Positions 1-9,615 are shown, counted from the stretch's first letter. The stretch: 64,000 bases of DNA from Pseudooceanicola aestuarii (GCF_010614805.1 NZ_JAAFZC010000001.1:1962001-2026000), one strand, 5' to 3'. The notes: generated by a model from the sequence alone, not told the origin. A program made the numbers and translations.

Positions 1-470
1 GAAACGCGCTGTTTCATGCCGCCCGACAGCTGGTGCGGCCGCGCATCGGCGAAATCCACCAGCCCCGTCAGCTCCAGCAACTCGGCCACGCGGGCCTTCT
101 GCCGCGCGCGCGGCTCCCCTGCCAGGCTCAGCGGCAGGGCGATGTTCTGCGCCACGGTCAGCCAGGGCAGAACCGACGCCTCCTGAAACACCATCGCGGG
201 TTCGGTGCCGGCGTTCAGGGTGACATCGCCGCTCAGCGCCGTGTCCAGCCCGGCCAGAATGCGCAGGACCGTCGTCTTGCCGCAGCCGCTGGGGCCGACG
301 ATGCAGACGAATTCGCCCCGCGCCACGCTGAAACTGAAATCCGACACGGCCAGCGTCACCCGGTCGCTTTCGCTGTCGTAGAACGCCTTGGTCAGGTTGT
401 GGGTCTCGATGGTGGGCCCCGCCGCATCGGGCGGCGGGGCAGTCTGTACCAGGTTCAGCGCCGGGGCCAT
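1..470 (-). CDS. ABC importer ATP-binding subunit (partial, runs off left edge)
   Basis: ATPase subunit of a nitrate/sulfonate/taurine-type (SsuB/TauB-like) importer that powers uptake across the inner membrane. Only about the first 156 residues are visible. Walker A GPSGCGKT lies at residues 59-66, and the signature region (LSGGMKQRV) is the last part before the window edge, so the Walker B region is outside. The start ATG at 470 overlaps by one base the TGA of the upstream binding-protein gene, so the two are translationally coupled. A permease gene is expected further left. The substrate cannot be told from an ATPase. Confidence 0.9.
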   Translation of the reverse strand, partial: MAPALNLVQTAPPPDAAGPTIETHNLTKAFYDSESDRVTLAVSDFSFSVARGEFVCIVGPSGCGKTTVLRILAGLDTALSGDVTLNAGTEPAMVFQEASVLPWLTVAQNIALPLSLAGEPRARQKARVAELLELTGLVDFADARPHQLSGGMKQRV

Positions 471-1489
471 CAGGGGTTGTCCGCCAGCAGGGTGTTCGCC
501 TGTTCCAGCAGGTCGACGCGGTAGACACCGTCGATATCAGCCTGGCCTTCGTAGGCCAGATCGCCCGCCTGGCGGAAGAATTCTTCCTGCGCGCGAACGG
601 AGGTCATGTCGATCGCGCCGTCTTCGGAGCGGATGGTATAGGGGATGCCGCGCAGCGTCTCGGGGTCTGTGCCGGTGTATTTGGCCACGATTTCCACGAT
701 GGAATCGTCTTCCCAGCCGCCATTGTCCAGCAGCCGCGCGCCCTTCAGGTAGCCGGCCATGAACCGCACCACGGCATCCTCGTGGTCGCGCACGAAATCC
801 TGGTTGAACGCGATGAAGCCCAGTTCGGTGCCGAAGGTGTGATCATCCACGAGGCGACGGCCCAGGCCCTGCGCTTCCAGCTGGTGGGCGAAGGGTTCGA
901 TGCTCCACCCCGCTTCCAGCGCGCCATTGGCAAAGGCCGCGGCGGTGGCGGGGGGCGGCAGGAAGACGGCTTCGACGTCGGCCACGCTCAGCCCGCCTTT
1001 TTCCAGAGCCTTGGCCACGGAATACATGCCAAAGCCGCCCGGGCCGGGGATGCCGACGCGCTTGCCCTTCAGGTCTTCGACCGACTGGATGCCCGCGTCC
1101 CAGGCCTGTTGCGAGACCATGAACGGCGAGGGGGAGGGCACAGTATCGGGCATTCGTGCCAGCGTCGCGATGATCGACACGGTCGCGCCCCGGTCCAGCG
1201 CGTTGAACAGGCTGGCACCCCAGGTTGCGGCGCCGGCCTCGATATTGCCGGAGGCCAGCATCTGGATCGTCTCGGCCGTGTTGCCCTTGGGCGACAGCGT
1301 CACGTCGGCGCCGAACTCATCGAAGAATCCCAGGTCCTTCGCGACGAAGAAGGGCGCGTAGTCGGCAAAGGGAGAATACAGGAACTCGATCTCCGGCATG
1401 TCCTGGCCCCAGGCCTGCATGGGCAGGCCGGTCGTCAGGGCGGCCGTCGCGGCGGCCGCCAGGAAGGTGCGTCGGGTGGTCAGAAACAT
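470..1489 (-). CDS. ABC transporter substrate-binding protein, SsuA/THI5-like
   Basis: Periplasmic binding protein of 339 residues for the ATPase encoded directly downstream. The N-terminus carries a twin-arginine-like export signal (TTRRTF followed by an Ala-rich hydrophobic stretch, residues ~5-28). The mature part has the NMT1/SsuA pattern: an early segment of the type YAPFFVAKDLGFFDEFG, then SGNIEAGAATWG, and a GKRVGIPGPGG segment near residue 145. Family members bind sulfonates, taurine, nitrate, aromatic sulfonates or pyrimidine precursors, so the ligand is open. It ends in a one-base overlap with the ATPase start. A perfect palindrome about 120 bp upstream may be an operator. Confidence 0.9.
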   Translation of the reverse strand: MFLTTRRTFLAAAATAALTTGLPMQAWGQDMPEIEFLYSPFADYAPFFVAKDLGFFDEFGADVTLSPKGNTAETIQMLASGNIEAGAATWGASLFNALDRGATVSIIATLARMPDTVPSPSPFMVSQQAWDAGIQSVEDLKGKRVGIPGPGGFGMYSVAKALEKGGLSVADVEAVFLPPPATAAAFANGALEAGWSIEPFAHQLEAQGLGRRLVDDHTFGTELGFIAFNQDFVRDHEDAVVRFMAGYLKGARLLDNGGWEDDSIVEIVAKYTGTDPETLRGIPYTIRSEDGAIDMTSVRAQEEFFRQAGDLAYEGQADIDGVYRVDLLEQANTLLADNP

Positions 1490-1854
1490 GGGCGATTCTC
1501 CTATATGGCCGCGAACGGCACGGCATGGGCCGACCCCAGAGCGGCCGTTTGGCCCGCAATCCTGACTGTCCGGCAGGCAGTTCCGCTTGATCGGTTCAGA
1601 AACGCTACAACTGATACATCAGTCTGGCAAGTTGATGTGCTCAATTGCGGCGTTGCGCTTTTCAATGGCGCGAGAGCTGCCGGCAGATTGGGCAATGGGG
1701 TCGGCGGTCCGTTGGCCGGCGCGGGCCGGGCCAGCCATTGGTGATCGCAGGGGCGGGGGGTAAGTAACGGTCTTCGCGTTGCTTTTCGCAGCCTGTCGGG
1801 CGTGCGGGTCGGCCCGCGGCGGGAAGGGCCGCCCATCGTGCCCGCCGCTCCGTT
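1490..1854. other. Non-coding gap with the ABC operon promoter region
   Basis: This stretch lies between the start of the binding-protein gene and the 3' end of the LysR gene, both on the minus strand. It must hold the promoter of the ABC operon. The only distinct structure seen is the palindrome at 1610-1623. No convincing small gene was found. Confidence 0.6.
1610..1623. promoter_or_regulatory. Palindromic operator candidate ahead of the ABC operon
   Basis: ACTGAT-AC-ATCAGT has perfect 6-bp arms and lies about 120 bp upstream of the binding-protein start. Size and placement fit an operator or activator site. Nothing in the sequence says which regulator binds; the neighbouring LysR is one possibility. 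Confidence 0.4.
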
Positions 1855-2763
1855 TCATCCCCAGACGACGGCCAGTTGATCGAAAAGGGCGGCGACGGTC
1901 GGCTCTTCCCGGCGCGCTTCCGGGGCGAGCATCAGCAGGCAGGCCGGCAGGCTTTGGGTTTCGCACAGGCTGAGGCCAAGGGAATGCTGCTGGTCCAGGG
2001 CGATGGTTTCGCGACACAGGCACAGCCCGACGCCGGCGCGGACCATCTCCAGCATGGAGGCCTCGTGATCCACCAGGGCGACGGTGTTCTGGGTGCAGCC
2101 ATGGGTCGCGAAGATCCGGCTGAGCAGCCGGTTGTGGACAGAGATCGCGGTCGTGCCGATCCACGGCAGCGCGGCCAGTTGCGGCCAGTCGGCATGGGCG
2201 ACCTGCGCCTCCCAGCCGACGGGCGCGATGATGCGATAGGTGAAACTGGCCAGCCGCTTGACCTGCATCGCCTCCTCCGAAGCAAGCCCCGCGACCGCGT
2301 CGGGATCTGCCAGATAGAACCCCGCGTCGATCTGGCGGCGACGCAGCTTTTCCAGGATTTCGCCGCTGATGCCATGCACCAATTCGGTGGTAATGCCGGG
2401 ATGTGCGGCGCCCAGGTGGCTCAGCAGGCGGCCCAGGCGAATGAACTCCGGGTCCACGATCGTGCCGATCCGCAGGGTGCCGGACACCTGCCCGATCCGG
2501 CGGCTGGCGCTTTGCCGGAACTCGGCCATCGCGGCCAGGACGGCTTCCGCCTTGGGCAGCAGCGCCTGCCCGTCCGGGGTCAGGTCCAGCCCGTGCGGCG
2601 CCCGTTTGAAGAAAGTGACGTTGGTCTCCTCGCTCAGGCGCCGGATCTGGTGGCTGACGGCCGGCTGGGTCAGGTTCAGCACCTCCGCCGCGCGCGAAAC
2701 GCTGCCCTCCCGGGCGACGGTGACAAGGGCCAGCAGGCTGTTGAGATTGGAGAGGCGTTCCAT
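1855..2763 (-). CDS. LysR-family regulator beside the DMSP-type module
   Basis: Transcriptional regulator of 302 residues. The N-terminal winged helix-turn-helix is clear (residues ~8-65, with SVSRAAEVLNLTQPAVSHQIRRL), followed by the two-subdomain effector-binding region. It is transcribed away from the GMC oxidoreductase/CoA-transferase pair, the usual arrangement for a LysR protein controlling its divergent neighbour. DddD loci of other bacteria often carry a LysR gene called dddR, so that role is plausible here but is inferred from context. T-N11-A palindromes lie directly upstream of its start. Confidence 0.88.
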   Translation of the reverse strand: MERLSNLNSLLALVTVAREGSVSRAAEVLNLTQPAVSHQIRRLSEETNVTFFKRAPHGLDLTPDGQALLPKAEAVLAAMAEFRQSASRRIGQVSGTLRIGTIVDPEFIRLGRLLSHLGAAHPGITTELVHGISGEILEKLRRRQIDAGFYLADPDAVAGLASEEAMQVKRLASFTYRIIAPVGWEAQVAHADWPQLAALPWIGTTAISVHNRLLSRIFATHGCTQNTVALVDHEASMLEMVRAGVGLCLCRETIALDQQHSLGLSLCETQSLPACLLMLAPEARREEPTVAALFDQLAVVWG

Positions 2764-2771
2764 ATTAGCGA

Positions 2772-2793
2772 TGATAATATCACTCAGAGATAT
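2772..2793. promoter_or_regulatory. LysR-type operator candidates in the lysR/GMC divergent region
   Basis: Two overlapping symmetric elements lie 9-30 bp upstream of the LysR start: the perfect palindrome TGATA-A-TATCA (2772-2782) and ATATC-N7-GATAT (2777-2793), which satisfies the T-N11-A rule of LysR boxes. The position suits autoregulation plus control of the divergent GMC/CoA-transferase genes. Confidence 0.5.
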
Positions 2794-2934
2794 ATGTCAT
2801 TGGGATTGTTCCACGCACCGCTCTACACCGGAGGACGTTGATGGGCGGGGAGGCGCCGTCGACCCGCCCCCCCCCAGGACAGGTGCCGGGCCGCGTTGTG
2901 GCGCCTCTGTCGTCCGGCATTCGGGAGAGGACAG

Positions 2935-4599
2935 ATGACCGACACCGCGACAGAGTTCGATTTCATCGTCATCGGCGGTGGCTCCGCTGGGTGCCTTCTG
3001 GCCAACCGGCTCAGCGCCGATCCGGCCCACCGGGTGCTGCTGCTGGAGGCGGGCAAGGTCGACAGCTACCCCTGGATCCACGTGCCGGTCGGATATCTTT
3101 ATTGCATCGGCAATCCACGCACCGACTGGATGTACAACACGGAGGCCGACAAGGGCCTGAACGGGCGCATCCTGCGTTATCCGCGCGGCAAGACGCTGGG
3201 CGGATGTTCGTCGATCAACGGCATGATCTACATGCGCGGCCAGGCTCGCGACTACGACAATTGGGCCGCGCTCACCGGTGACGGGAGCTGGTCCTGGGAC
3301 GGTGCGTTGCGGGATTTCAGGGCGCATGAGGACCACTACAAGCTTGACGGCGGTACCGATCCGAAGACGGGCGACAACGAACGCTTCTCCGACATGCATG
3401 GCCATGGCGGCGAATGGCGGGTGGAAAAGCAGCGGCTGCGTTGGGATGTGCTGGACAGCTTTGCCGATGCGGCGGTCGAGGCCGGGATCCGGAAGACCGA
3501 CGATTTCAACAGCGGCGACAATGCGGGCGTCGGCTATTTCGACGTGAACCAGCGGTCGGGCTGGCGCTGGAATACCGCCAAGGCCTTCCTGCGGCCGGTC
3601 AAGGCGCGGCGCAACCTGACAATCTGGACCGAGGCGCAGGTGGAAAGACTGACCTTTGCGCGGGAACCGGACGGCGCGCCGCGCTGCTCCGGCGCGCGGG
3701 TCAACCGCCAGGGCCGGAGGGTCACCGTCACGGCCCGGCGCGAGACGGTGCTTTCGGCCGGGGCGGTCAACTCTCCGCAGATCCTGCAACTCTCGGGGAT
3801 CGGCCCGGCGGCGCTGCTGCGCCAGCACGGCATCGAGGTTCTGCAAGACGCGCCGGTGGGCGAGAACCTGCAAGATCATCTGCAAATCCGCGCGGTCTAC
3901 AAGGTGAACGGCACCCGCACGCTGAACGCGTTGGCCGGCACCCTGTTCGGCAAGGCGATGATCGGCGCGGAATATGCGCTCAGAAGATCCGGCCCGATGA
4001 GCATGGCGCCCAGCCAGCTTGGCGCCTTTACCCGATCAGATCCGGGGCGGGCCCATGCCAACCTGGAATATCACGTCCAGCCGCTCAGCCTCGATGCGTT
4101 CGGCGAGCCGCTGCACACCTTCCCTGCCATGACGGTCAGCGTCTGCAACCTGAACCCCGGCAGCCGGGGCCATGTGCGCATCCGCTCCGCCGATTTTCGC
4201 GATGCGCCGAAGATATCGCCCAATTACCTGGCCACCGAGGACGACCGGAAGGTCGCCGCCGACAGCCTGCGACAGGTCCGCCGGATCATGGCGCAGCCCG
4301 CGATGGCCGGTTATCAGCCCGAGGAATACAAGCCCGGTGTCCAGTATCAGAGCGACGAAGACCTGGCCAAGCTGGCCGGGGACATCGCCAACACGATCTT
4401 TCACCCTGTCGGCACGGTGAAAATGGGCCGCGCGGACGACAAGTCCGCCGTGCTGGACCCGCATCTGCGGCTCAAGGGGGTGGGCGGCCTGCGCGTCGTC
4501 GATGCCAGCATCATGCCCGAGATCACCAGCGGCAACACCAATTCCCCGACGCTGATGATCGCGGAGAAGGCGGCCCGGTGGATCCTGGCCGGTCAATGA
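2935..4599 (+). CDS. GMC-family FAD oxidoreductase (choline-dehydrogenase-like; DddA-like candidate)
   Basis: Flavoprotein alcohol dehydrogenase of 554 residues. The FAD-binding GGGSAG motif is at residues 14-19. The C-terminal GMC signature has a candidate catalytic His490 ([10 protein letters not shown]) and Asn534/536 (GNTNSPT). An in-frame ATG exists at 2896, but the ATG at 2935 has a GGGAGAGGAC ribosome site and begins directly before the FAD fold, so it is preferred. It lies 26 bp upstream of the tandem CoA-transferase. In Halomonas HTNK1 a GMC protein (DddA) oxidises the 3-hydroxypropionate made from DMSP, and the same job is inferred here. Choline or another alcohol remains possible. 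Confidence 0.85.
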   Translation: MTDTATEFDFIVIGGGSAGCLLANRLSADPAHRVLLLEAGKVDSYPWIHVPVGYLYCIGNPRTDWMYNTEADKGLNGRILRYPRGKTLGGCSSINGMIYMRGQARDYDNWAALTGDGSWSWDGALRDFRAHEDHYKLDGGTDPKTGDNERFSDMHGHGGEWRVEKQRLRWDVLDSFADAAVEAGIRKTDDFNSGDNAGVGYFDVNQRSGWRWNTAKAFLRPVKARRNLTIWTEAQVERLTFAREPDGAPRCSGARVNRQGRRVTVTARRETVLSAGAVNSPQILQLSGIGPAALLRQHGIEVLQDAPVGENLQDHLQIRAVYKVNGTRTLNALAGTLFGKAMIGAEYALRRSGPMSMAPSQLGAFTRSDPGRAHANLEYHVQPLSLDAFGEPLHTFPAMTVSVCNLNPGSRGHVRIRSADFRDAPKISPNYLATEDDRKVAADSLRQVRRIMAQPAMAGYQPEEYKPGVQYQSDEDLAKLAGDIANTIFHPVGTVKMGRADDKSAVLDPHLRLKGVGGLRVVDASIMPEITSGNTNSPTLMIAEKAARWILAGQ

Positions 4600-4625
4600 T
4601 ACCCACGTCCGAATAGGGAGGCTAC

Positions 4626-7136
4626 ATGCGCAATTCGTTCTCGAACCTGCCCCTGACCGGGGTCAAAGTGGTTGATTTCGGCCAGTATATCGCCGGGCCC
4701 GCCGTGGCGATGCTGCTGGGTGACCTGGGCGCGACGGTCGTCCATGTCGACCCGCCGGGCGGACCGATGTGGGACAGCCCGGCCAATGCGACGCTGATGC
4801 GCAACAAATTGATCGTGACCCTGGACCTGAAATCCGCGGACGGGCTGGCCGAGGCCCGCGCGCTCTGCGCGGAGGCCGACATCATCGTCGAGAATTTCCG
4901 CCCCGGCAAACTGGCCGCGCTGGGGATCGACTTTGCTGCCATGCGCGGGCAGCGGCCCGAACTGATCACCGTTTCGATCCCCGGATTTGCCTCGAACGAC
5001 ATGGAACGCCGCGAACAGCGTGCCTTTGAAAGCGTGGTGGCGGCCAGTTCGGGCGTGTTCACCGACATGGGTCTGAACCGGGTGCTGATGGGGCTGAACC
5101 CGTCGTTTTCGCCGCTGCCCCTGTCCTCGGCCTATGCGGCGCAGATTGCGGCCTCGGCCACGGTGCTGGCGCTGCAATCGCGGCAGGTGACGGGGTTGGG
5201 CGACCAGATCGAGGTGCCACTGGCGGCGGCGGTGATGGAGGGGCTGTGCTACAATTCCATCAAGGTGTCGGACATGCCCGACCGATACCTGACCCAACGT
5301 GAACAGGAGATCGAGCGGCGCCGGGTCGAGGGCCTGCCGATGAACCTGCCCTACGAGGATCTTCAGGAGCTGCTGGACCCGTTCTTCCGCAGCTACATGT
5401 GCAAGGACGGGCGCATGTTCTACGTCGTCTGCCCCAGCCACAAGAACCACGCGCGCCGCTGTCTGGAGGTTCTGGGCCTCTATGACGAGATGATAGAGGA
5501 CGGCCTTCAGGAGGAGGAGGACACCTACAGACCGCAGGCGGAATGGGCGTCGGATACTTCGCTGGGGGTCTACCCCATGCCGAAATTCTGGGCCGACAAG
5601 ATCGCCGCGCGCATGAAAGAGGTTTTCATGACCCGCACATCGCATGAATGGAAACGCATGTTCGGTCGGGCCGGCATTCCGGGCGCGCCGCAGCGCTGGT
5701 TGCAGGAGTGGATCAACGACGAATATGCCGAGACCTCGGGGCTGATGCTTGATGTATGGGACCCGGAATATGGCGAGATGATCCAGCCCGGCCCGGTGGT
5801 GTGGATGGAGGAAAGCGGAGAGGAAGCCCTGGCCCCCGAACCCCGCCGCTGGGTCGATGTCGACGCTGCGCTGAAAGCCCTGCGCCAGCACCGCACCGAT
5901 ATTCCCGAGCCGCGGCAGGGGGAGGGGCAGGAGGGCTGGCTGTCGGGCGTGCGGGTGCTGGACATGTGCAATGTCATCGCCGGGCCTCATGCCGCCAGCT
6001 ACCTGGCACGTTTCGGCGCCGAGGTGATCAAGATCGACCCGACGCAGCCGTTGTATGACAGTTGGAACACGGTGATCTACGGTCTCAGCCAGGGGCGCGG
6101 AAAGCGGTCGATCCTGGCGGATGTGACTTCCGAACACGGGCGCAAGGTTTTCGAGGATCTCGTGAAATCCGTCGACGTGATCTTCTGGAACGCGCCCGAC
6201 AGCCAGATCAAGCGGATGGGGCTGGACGCGGAGAGCCTGCGCAAGCTGAACCCCGAAGTGATCTTCTGCAAGCTGGATTGTTTCAGCGGGGTGCGGCGCG
6301 GCGCCCGGACCGACTATATCGGCTACGACGATCTGGTGCAGGCGACAACCGGCATCATGCTGCGGTTCGGCGGCGCGATGGACCGGCCGGAGGAACACGC
6401 CCATGTCGGGACCATCGACGTCATGTGCGGGTTTGGCGGCGCGCTTGCCGTGGCGACGGCGCTTTACCAGAAATACCGTTTCGGACGGATCGGGCGCGGG
6501 CGGACTTCGCTCAGCTCCAACAGCGGTCTGCTTCAGGTGCCGTTTGCCTATGATTTCCGGGGACGGGGGCTGTTTGACGAACCCTCGGGGCCGGAGGTCA
6601 ACGGCTACGATCCGCTCAGCCGGTTCTACAGCACCGCCTCGGGGGTCTACATCCTGCTCTGCGCCTACGAGACCGATCTGCCCCGGTTCCGCGCGGTGGA
6701 GGATCTGTCGGATCTGCCTGACCTGCCCGAAGAAGACCGCGCGGCCTTCCTTGCCGGCGCCTTCCAGATGCACCCGGCGACCGAGTGGATCGCCCGGCTG
6801 CGCGCCGCGGATATCGGCTGTGCGATGTGCAACAACATCGACGCGCTGCGTTCGGAGAACCTGCGTATGCCCGATGGCACGCCCGGCACCGAACGGGGAA
6901 GTTATTCCTTCTCGCTCTACAGCGACCACCCCAGCGGCCACGAAGTCATCCAGTTGGATCCCTATGCCGTGCGCCCCACGCGGGCAAAGGTCTACACCCT
7001 GTCCCCGACGGAGAAGTTCGGCACCTCGACGCGCGCGATCCTTGGCGATCTGGGATATTCCGATGCGGCCATCGACAGGATGCTGAAATCCGGCCAGCTC
7101 AGCGAAAGCTGGAGCGCGCAATACCTGCCCAGCTGA
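4626..7136 (+). CDS. dddD: Tandem-domain class III CoA-transferase, DddD-type DMSP CoA-transferase/lyase
   Basis: Protein of 836 residues made of two CaiB/BaiF domains: about 8-400 (starting LTGVKVVDFGQYIAGP) and about 438-836 (starting LSGVRVLDMCNVIAGP). DddD enzymes have this double architecture and length; they load DMSP onto CoA and release dimethyl sulfide and 3-hydroxypropionyl-CoA. The second domain keeps an Asp (Asp598, in GTIDVMCGFG) where the class III nucleophile sits, close to the catalytic Asp recalled at about 602 in Marinomonas DddD. The matching segment of the first domain (LPLSSAYAAQ) has no Asp. A LysR gene and a GMC dehydrogenase support the DMSP reading. A different two-domain CoA-transferase cannot be excluded without alignment. 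Confidence 0.72.
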   Translation: MRNSFSNLPLTGVKVVDFGQYIAGPAVAMLLGDLGATVVHVDPPGGPMWDSPANATLMRNKLIVTLDLKSADGLAEARALCAEADIIVENFRPGKLAALGIDFAAMRGQRPELITVSIPGFASNDMERREQRAFESVVAASSGVFTDMGLNRVLMGLNPSFSPLPLSSAYAAQIAASATVLALQSRQVTGLGDQIEVPLAAAVMEGLCYNSIKVSDMPDRYLTQREQEIERRRVEGLPMNLPYEDLQELLDPFFRSYMCKDGRMFYVVCPSHKNHARRCLEVLGLYDEMIEDGLQEEEDTYRPQAEWASDTSLGVYPMPKFWADKIAARMKEVFMTRTSHEWKRMFGRAGIPGAPQRWLQEWINDEYAETSGLMLDVWDPEYGEMIQPGPVVWMEESGEEALAPEPRRWVDVDAALKALRQHRTDIPEPRQGEGQEGWLSGVRVLDMCNVIAGPHAASYLARFGAEVIKIDPTQPLYDSWNTVIYGLSQGRGKRSILADVTSEHGRKVFEDLVKSVDVIFWNAPDSQIKRMGLDAESLRKLNPEVIFCKLDCFSGVRRGARTDYIGYDDLVQATTGIMLRFGGAMDRPEEHAHVGTIDVMCGFGGALAVATALYQKYRFGRIGRGRTSLSSNSGLLQVPFAYDFRGRGLFDEPSGPEVNGYDPLSRFYSTASGVYILLCAYETDLPRFRAVEDLSDLPDLPEEDRAAFLAGAFQMHPATEWIARLRAADIGCAMCNNIDALRSENLRMPDGTPGTERGSYSFSLYSDHPSGHEVIQLDPYAVRPTRAKVYTLSPTEKFGTSTRAILGDLGYSDAAIDRMLKSGQLSESWSAQYLPS

Positions 7137-7217
7137 GGGCCGCAGGCGGGTGTTCCGCATCTCGCGTCCCTTTCGCGGGCCGGGCCCCGTGGCCCCATGC
7201 GGGCTGCGAGATTCGGA

Positions 7218-7232
7218 AAGGCCGAAGGCCTT
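7218..7232. terminator. Hairpin between convergent genes
   Basis: AAGGCC-GAA-GGCCTT is a perfect 6-bp stem with a 3-nt loop in the gap downstream of the CoA-transferase. There is no clear T-tract, so it is a weak terminator candidate. Confidence 0.35.
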
Positions 7233-7313
7233 GCGCCACGCGGGGGATGCGGCGCGGGGCGCCGAGGGCCGGAAGGGGGACCCTTTGTATCGCCGGGCGC
7301 GGGGAGGCGCAGG

Positions 7314-7725
7314 TCATGCCGGTTTCACCTTTGCGACGGCGATTTGCTCACCGCGCAGAAGCACCGGCCCGACCGTGGCGAACCTGACGATGGCACCCGG
7401 GCCGAAAGCGGCGCCGGAGAGTTCTCCCAGCGGCGGCGGAATGGTGACCAGCCCGGCCATGCCGCAGAGCGCGCCGATCCCCGCCGTGACGCGGCCGACG
7501 CCCGCCGTTTCGGCCTCCCGAAGCAGGTTCATGTCGGCGCCGAAATCAACCTCCCGGTAGCCTAACCCATCTTTCTGCCGGGTGATCCCCAACGCGGAGA
7601 CGACAAGGTTCACACCGTCCATGACCCCCTTGAGGGTCTCCGGCAGGGTGGCCTCGGCCTCGATCAGAAGATCGGCCAGGCATCGGGCGCCGTCGGTGTC
7701 ACGGACCAGCGCGGCATGTGGAATC
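7314..7725 (-). pseudogene. Remnant of an atypical SDR (NAD(P)H-binding) gene
   Basis: The frame reads like the front half of an NAD(P)-binding SDR protein of the YbjT/NmrA-like group: AALVRDTDGAR, then PETLKGVMDGVNLVVSALGITRQKDG, then FGADMNLLREAE. The N-terminal glycine-rich nucleotide-binding strand is missing, with no in-frame start before it. After GVGRV the expected core is replaced by unrelated Gly/Pro-rich sequence, with a possible scrap of the family (LRGEQIAVAKV) near the stop. It is therefore a truncated and rearranged relic between the CoA-transferase and the TRAP operon, not a functional enzyme. Confidence 0.5.
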
Positions 7726-7807
7726 TGTGGCCGGATGGTCCCGCGCCGGGGCGATCCACGGCGTTGGGCGGATGCCGGGCGGTGCGGGTGCGGGGCGGGT
7801 CCGGCGC

Positions 7808-9067
7808 CTAGATCAGCGCCGTGGAGAGCCAGGGGAACCGGCTGAGCAGCACCAGGATCACCGCCACGGCCAGCAGGAAGGGCCATAGCGATTTCAGGAT
7901 CCGCCCGGAGGAAACGCCGCTCATCGACGAGGTGATGTAGAGGCCCACACCCACAGGCGGGGTCAGCAGGCCAAGCACCAGGTTCAGCGACATCACCACT
8001 CCGAATTGATAGGGGCTGATGTCGTAATTGTTGGTCGCGATCGGCAGCAGGATCGGGGCGATCAGGATGATGGCGGCGATGCCGTCGATCAACATGCCCA
8101 CAAACAGCAGGATCACGTTGACGATCAGCAGGAACAGGAACGGATCGCTGGTGATCGTGGTGATCATCCCGGCCAGTTTCTGCGGCAATTCCTCGTAGAT
8201 GACGACCCAGCCAAAGACATTGGCGGCGGCGATCATGAACACGATCATGGAGGAATTGACCGCCGTGCGCCGGAACATGGTGAAGAGATCGGCGGGGTTC
8301 AGCTCTCCGTAGATCCGCCAGCCGATCAGGAAGGCGAACAGCGACGCGATGGCCGCGCTTTCGGTCGGCGTGGCGATGCCCAGCAGGATGCCCCCGATGA
8401 TCGCCGCCGGGATCAGCGCGGCGGGCAGGCAATAGAGCAGCGCGCTCAGCGCGTCCTTGCGGCTCAGCCATTCGCCCTTGGGGAAGCCGGTGACGGCGCC
8501 GACGGCAAAGATCACCGCGCCGAAGGCCGCGGCCAGCAGCAGGCCGGGCAGGATGCCGGCCAGGAACATGTCGCCGATGGGGATCTGCGCCAGCACACCG
8601 AAAATCACGAACATCATCGACGGCGGGATCACCGGCGCCAGCAGCCCGCCCGCCGCCGTGGTCGCGGCGGCAAAGCCGGGATCGTAGCCTTCCTTTTCCA
8701 TCTCGGGGGTCATGGCGCGGGCCATCACGGCGATCTGCGCTGTGGCGGACCCGATGATCGCAGCCATGAACATGTTCGCCAGCAGGTTGATATAGGCCAG
8801 CCCGCCACGAAACCCGCCGACAAAGACGCGCGCGGCGTTGATCAGGCGGCGGGTCATGCCGCCCTCGTTCATCAGCTCCCCGGTCAGCATGAACAGCGGA
8901 ATCGCCAGCAGGCCGTAGTTTTCCAGCCCCGCGAACATCTTCTGCGCGAAGCTGTCGTAAAGCACGGTATTGCCGCTGTCCCAGATATAGAAGATCGCGC
9001 TGAGCGCGAGCACAAGGGCGACGGGCACCGCGATCAGCAGTTGCAGGACAAAGATCAGGGGCGTCAT
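7808..9067 (-). CDS. dctM: TRAP transporter large permease (DctM)
   Basis: Integral membrane subunit of 419 residues that carries a carboxylate-type solute with sodium. It is almost entirely hydrophobic with about 12 helices and has DctM-family features: PLFMLTGELMNEGG near residue 57, LLAPVIPPSMMFVIFG, and a C-terminal NLVLGLLTPPVGVGLY. The start ATG at 9067 overlaps the DctQ stop by 4 nt (ATGA). A longer reading frame upstream is only the shadow of dctQ. It is the last gene of the P-Q-M operon. Confidence 0.93.
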   Translation of the reverse strand: MTPLIFVLQLLIAVPVALVLALSAIFYIWDSGNTVLYDSFAQKMFAGLENYGLLAIPLFMLTGELMNEGGMTRRLINAARVFVGGFRGGLAYINLLANMFMAAIIGSATAQIAVMARAMTPEMEKEGYDPGFAAATTAAGGLLAPVIPPSMMFVIFGVLAQIPIGDMFLAGILPGLLLAAAFGAVIFAVGAVTGFPKGEWLSRKDALSALLYCLPAALIPAAIIGGILLGIATPTESAAIASLFAFLIGWRIYGELNPADLFTMFRRTAVNSSMIVFMIAAANVFGWVVIYEELPQKLAGMITTITSDPFLFLLIVNVILLFVGMLIDGIAAIILIAPILLPIATNNYDISPYQFGVVMSLNLVLGLLTPPVGVGLYITSSMSGVSSGRILKSLWPFLLAVAVILVLLSRFPWLSTALI

Positions 9068-9615
9068 CGGGCCGGGCTCTCCTTGGCGGACGCTTGGGCG
9101 CGGCCTTGTCCCAGCAGGTTGGCCAGGCTGTGCAGCGTGGCACCCAGGGCAAAGATCCACATGATGGACCAGACCCAGGCCTTGGGAATGCCCAGCGTGG
9201 TGGTGGGTTCGGCATAGACGAAGTTGAAGGTGGCGCCCTGAAAGGCCTGGGTGTCCAGCCCGTGGCGCAGCAGCTCCAGCGGCATGAACCAGCGCCAGCA
9301 GAACCACAGCATCATCACCGCGAAGGCAAGGACGATGGCATCCACCAGCCGGGCGACAAGGGTCTGAACCGGGGCGGGCAGCTTGTCGGTGAGGATGGTC
9401 ACGGCGACGGTCTGGCCGAAATGCAGCGCGGCAGAGGCGCCGAGGAAGGTCATCCAGGCCATGGCGTAGATCGCCAGTTCATCCACCCAGTACAGCGCCG
9501 CGCCCATGCTGCGGGTGACGACGTTCAGCAGGATCAGGGCCGAGATCGCCACCCCCAGAAGGGCGGCGGCCCCGAGTTCGATGCGCGCCCAGAACGACGA
9601 GAAACGTCCGATCAT
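9064..9615 (-). CDS. dctQ: TRAP transporter small permease (DctQ)
   Basis: Small membrane subunit of 183 residues with four predicted helices (about 15-35, 48-68, 90-110 and 140-165). It contains the WVDELAIYAMAWMTFLGAS motif typical of DctQ. It bridges the binding protein and the large permease. It is co-transcribed after the binding-protein gene (65-bp gap) and overlaps dctM by 4 nt. Confidence 0.9.
   Translation of the reverse strand: MIGRFSSFWARIELGAAALLGVAISALILLNVVTRSMGAALYWVDELAIYAMAWMTFLGASAALHFGQTVAVTILTDKLPAPVQTLVARLVDAIVLAFAVMMLWFCWRWFMPLELLRHGLDTQAFQGATFNFVYAEPTTTLGIPKAWVWSIMWIFALGATLHSLANLLGQGRAQASAKESPAR

Noticed and set aside
4593..7160. 855-codon open frame antisense to the tandem CoA-transferase
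   Set aside because: Arises from GC3 bias of the real gene; no family motifs, and the plus-strand protein is clearly recognisable.
7314..9215. Single 633-residue minus-strand protein
   Set aside because: Joins an out-of-frame reading of dctM to the SDR remnant; only the last ~130 codons resemble protein sequence.
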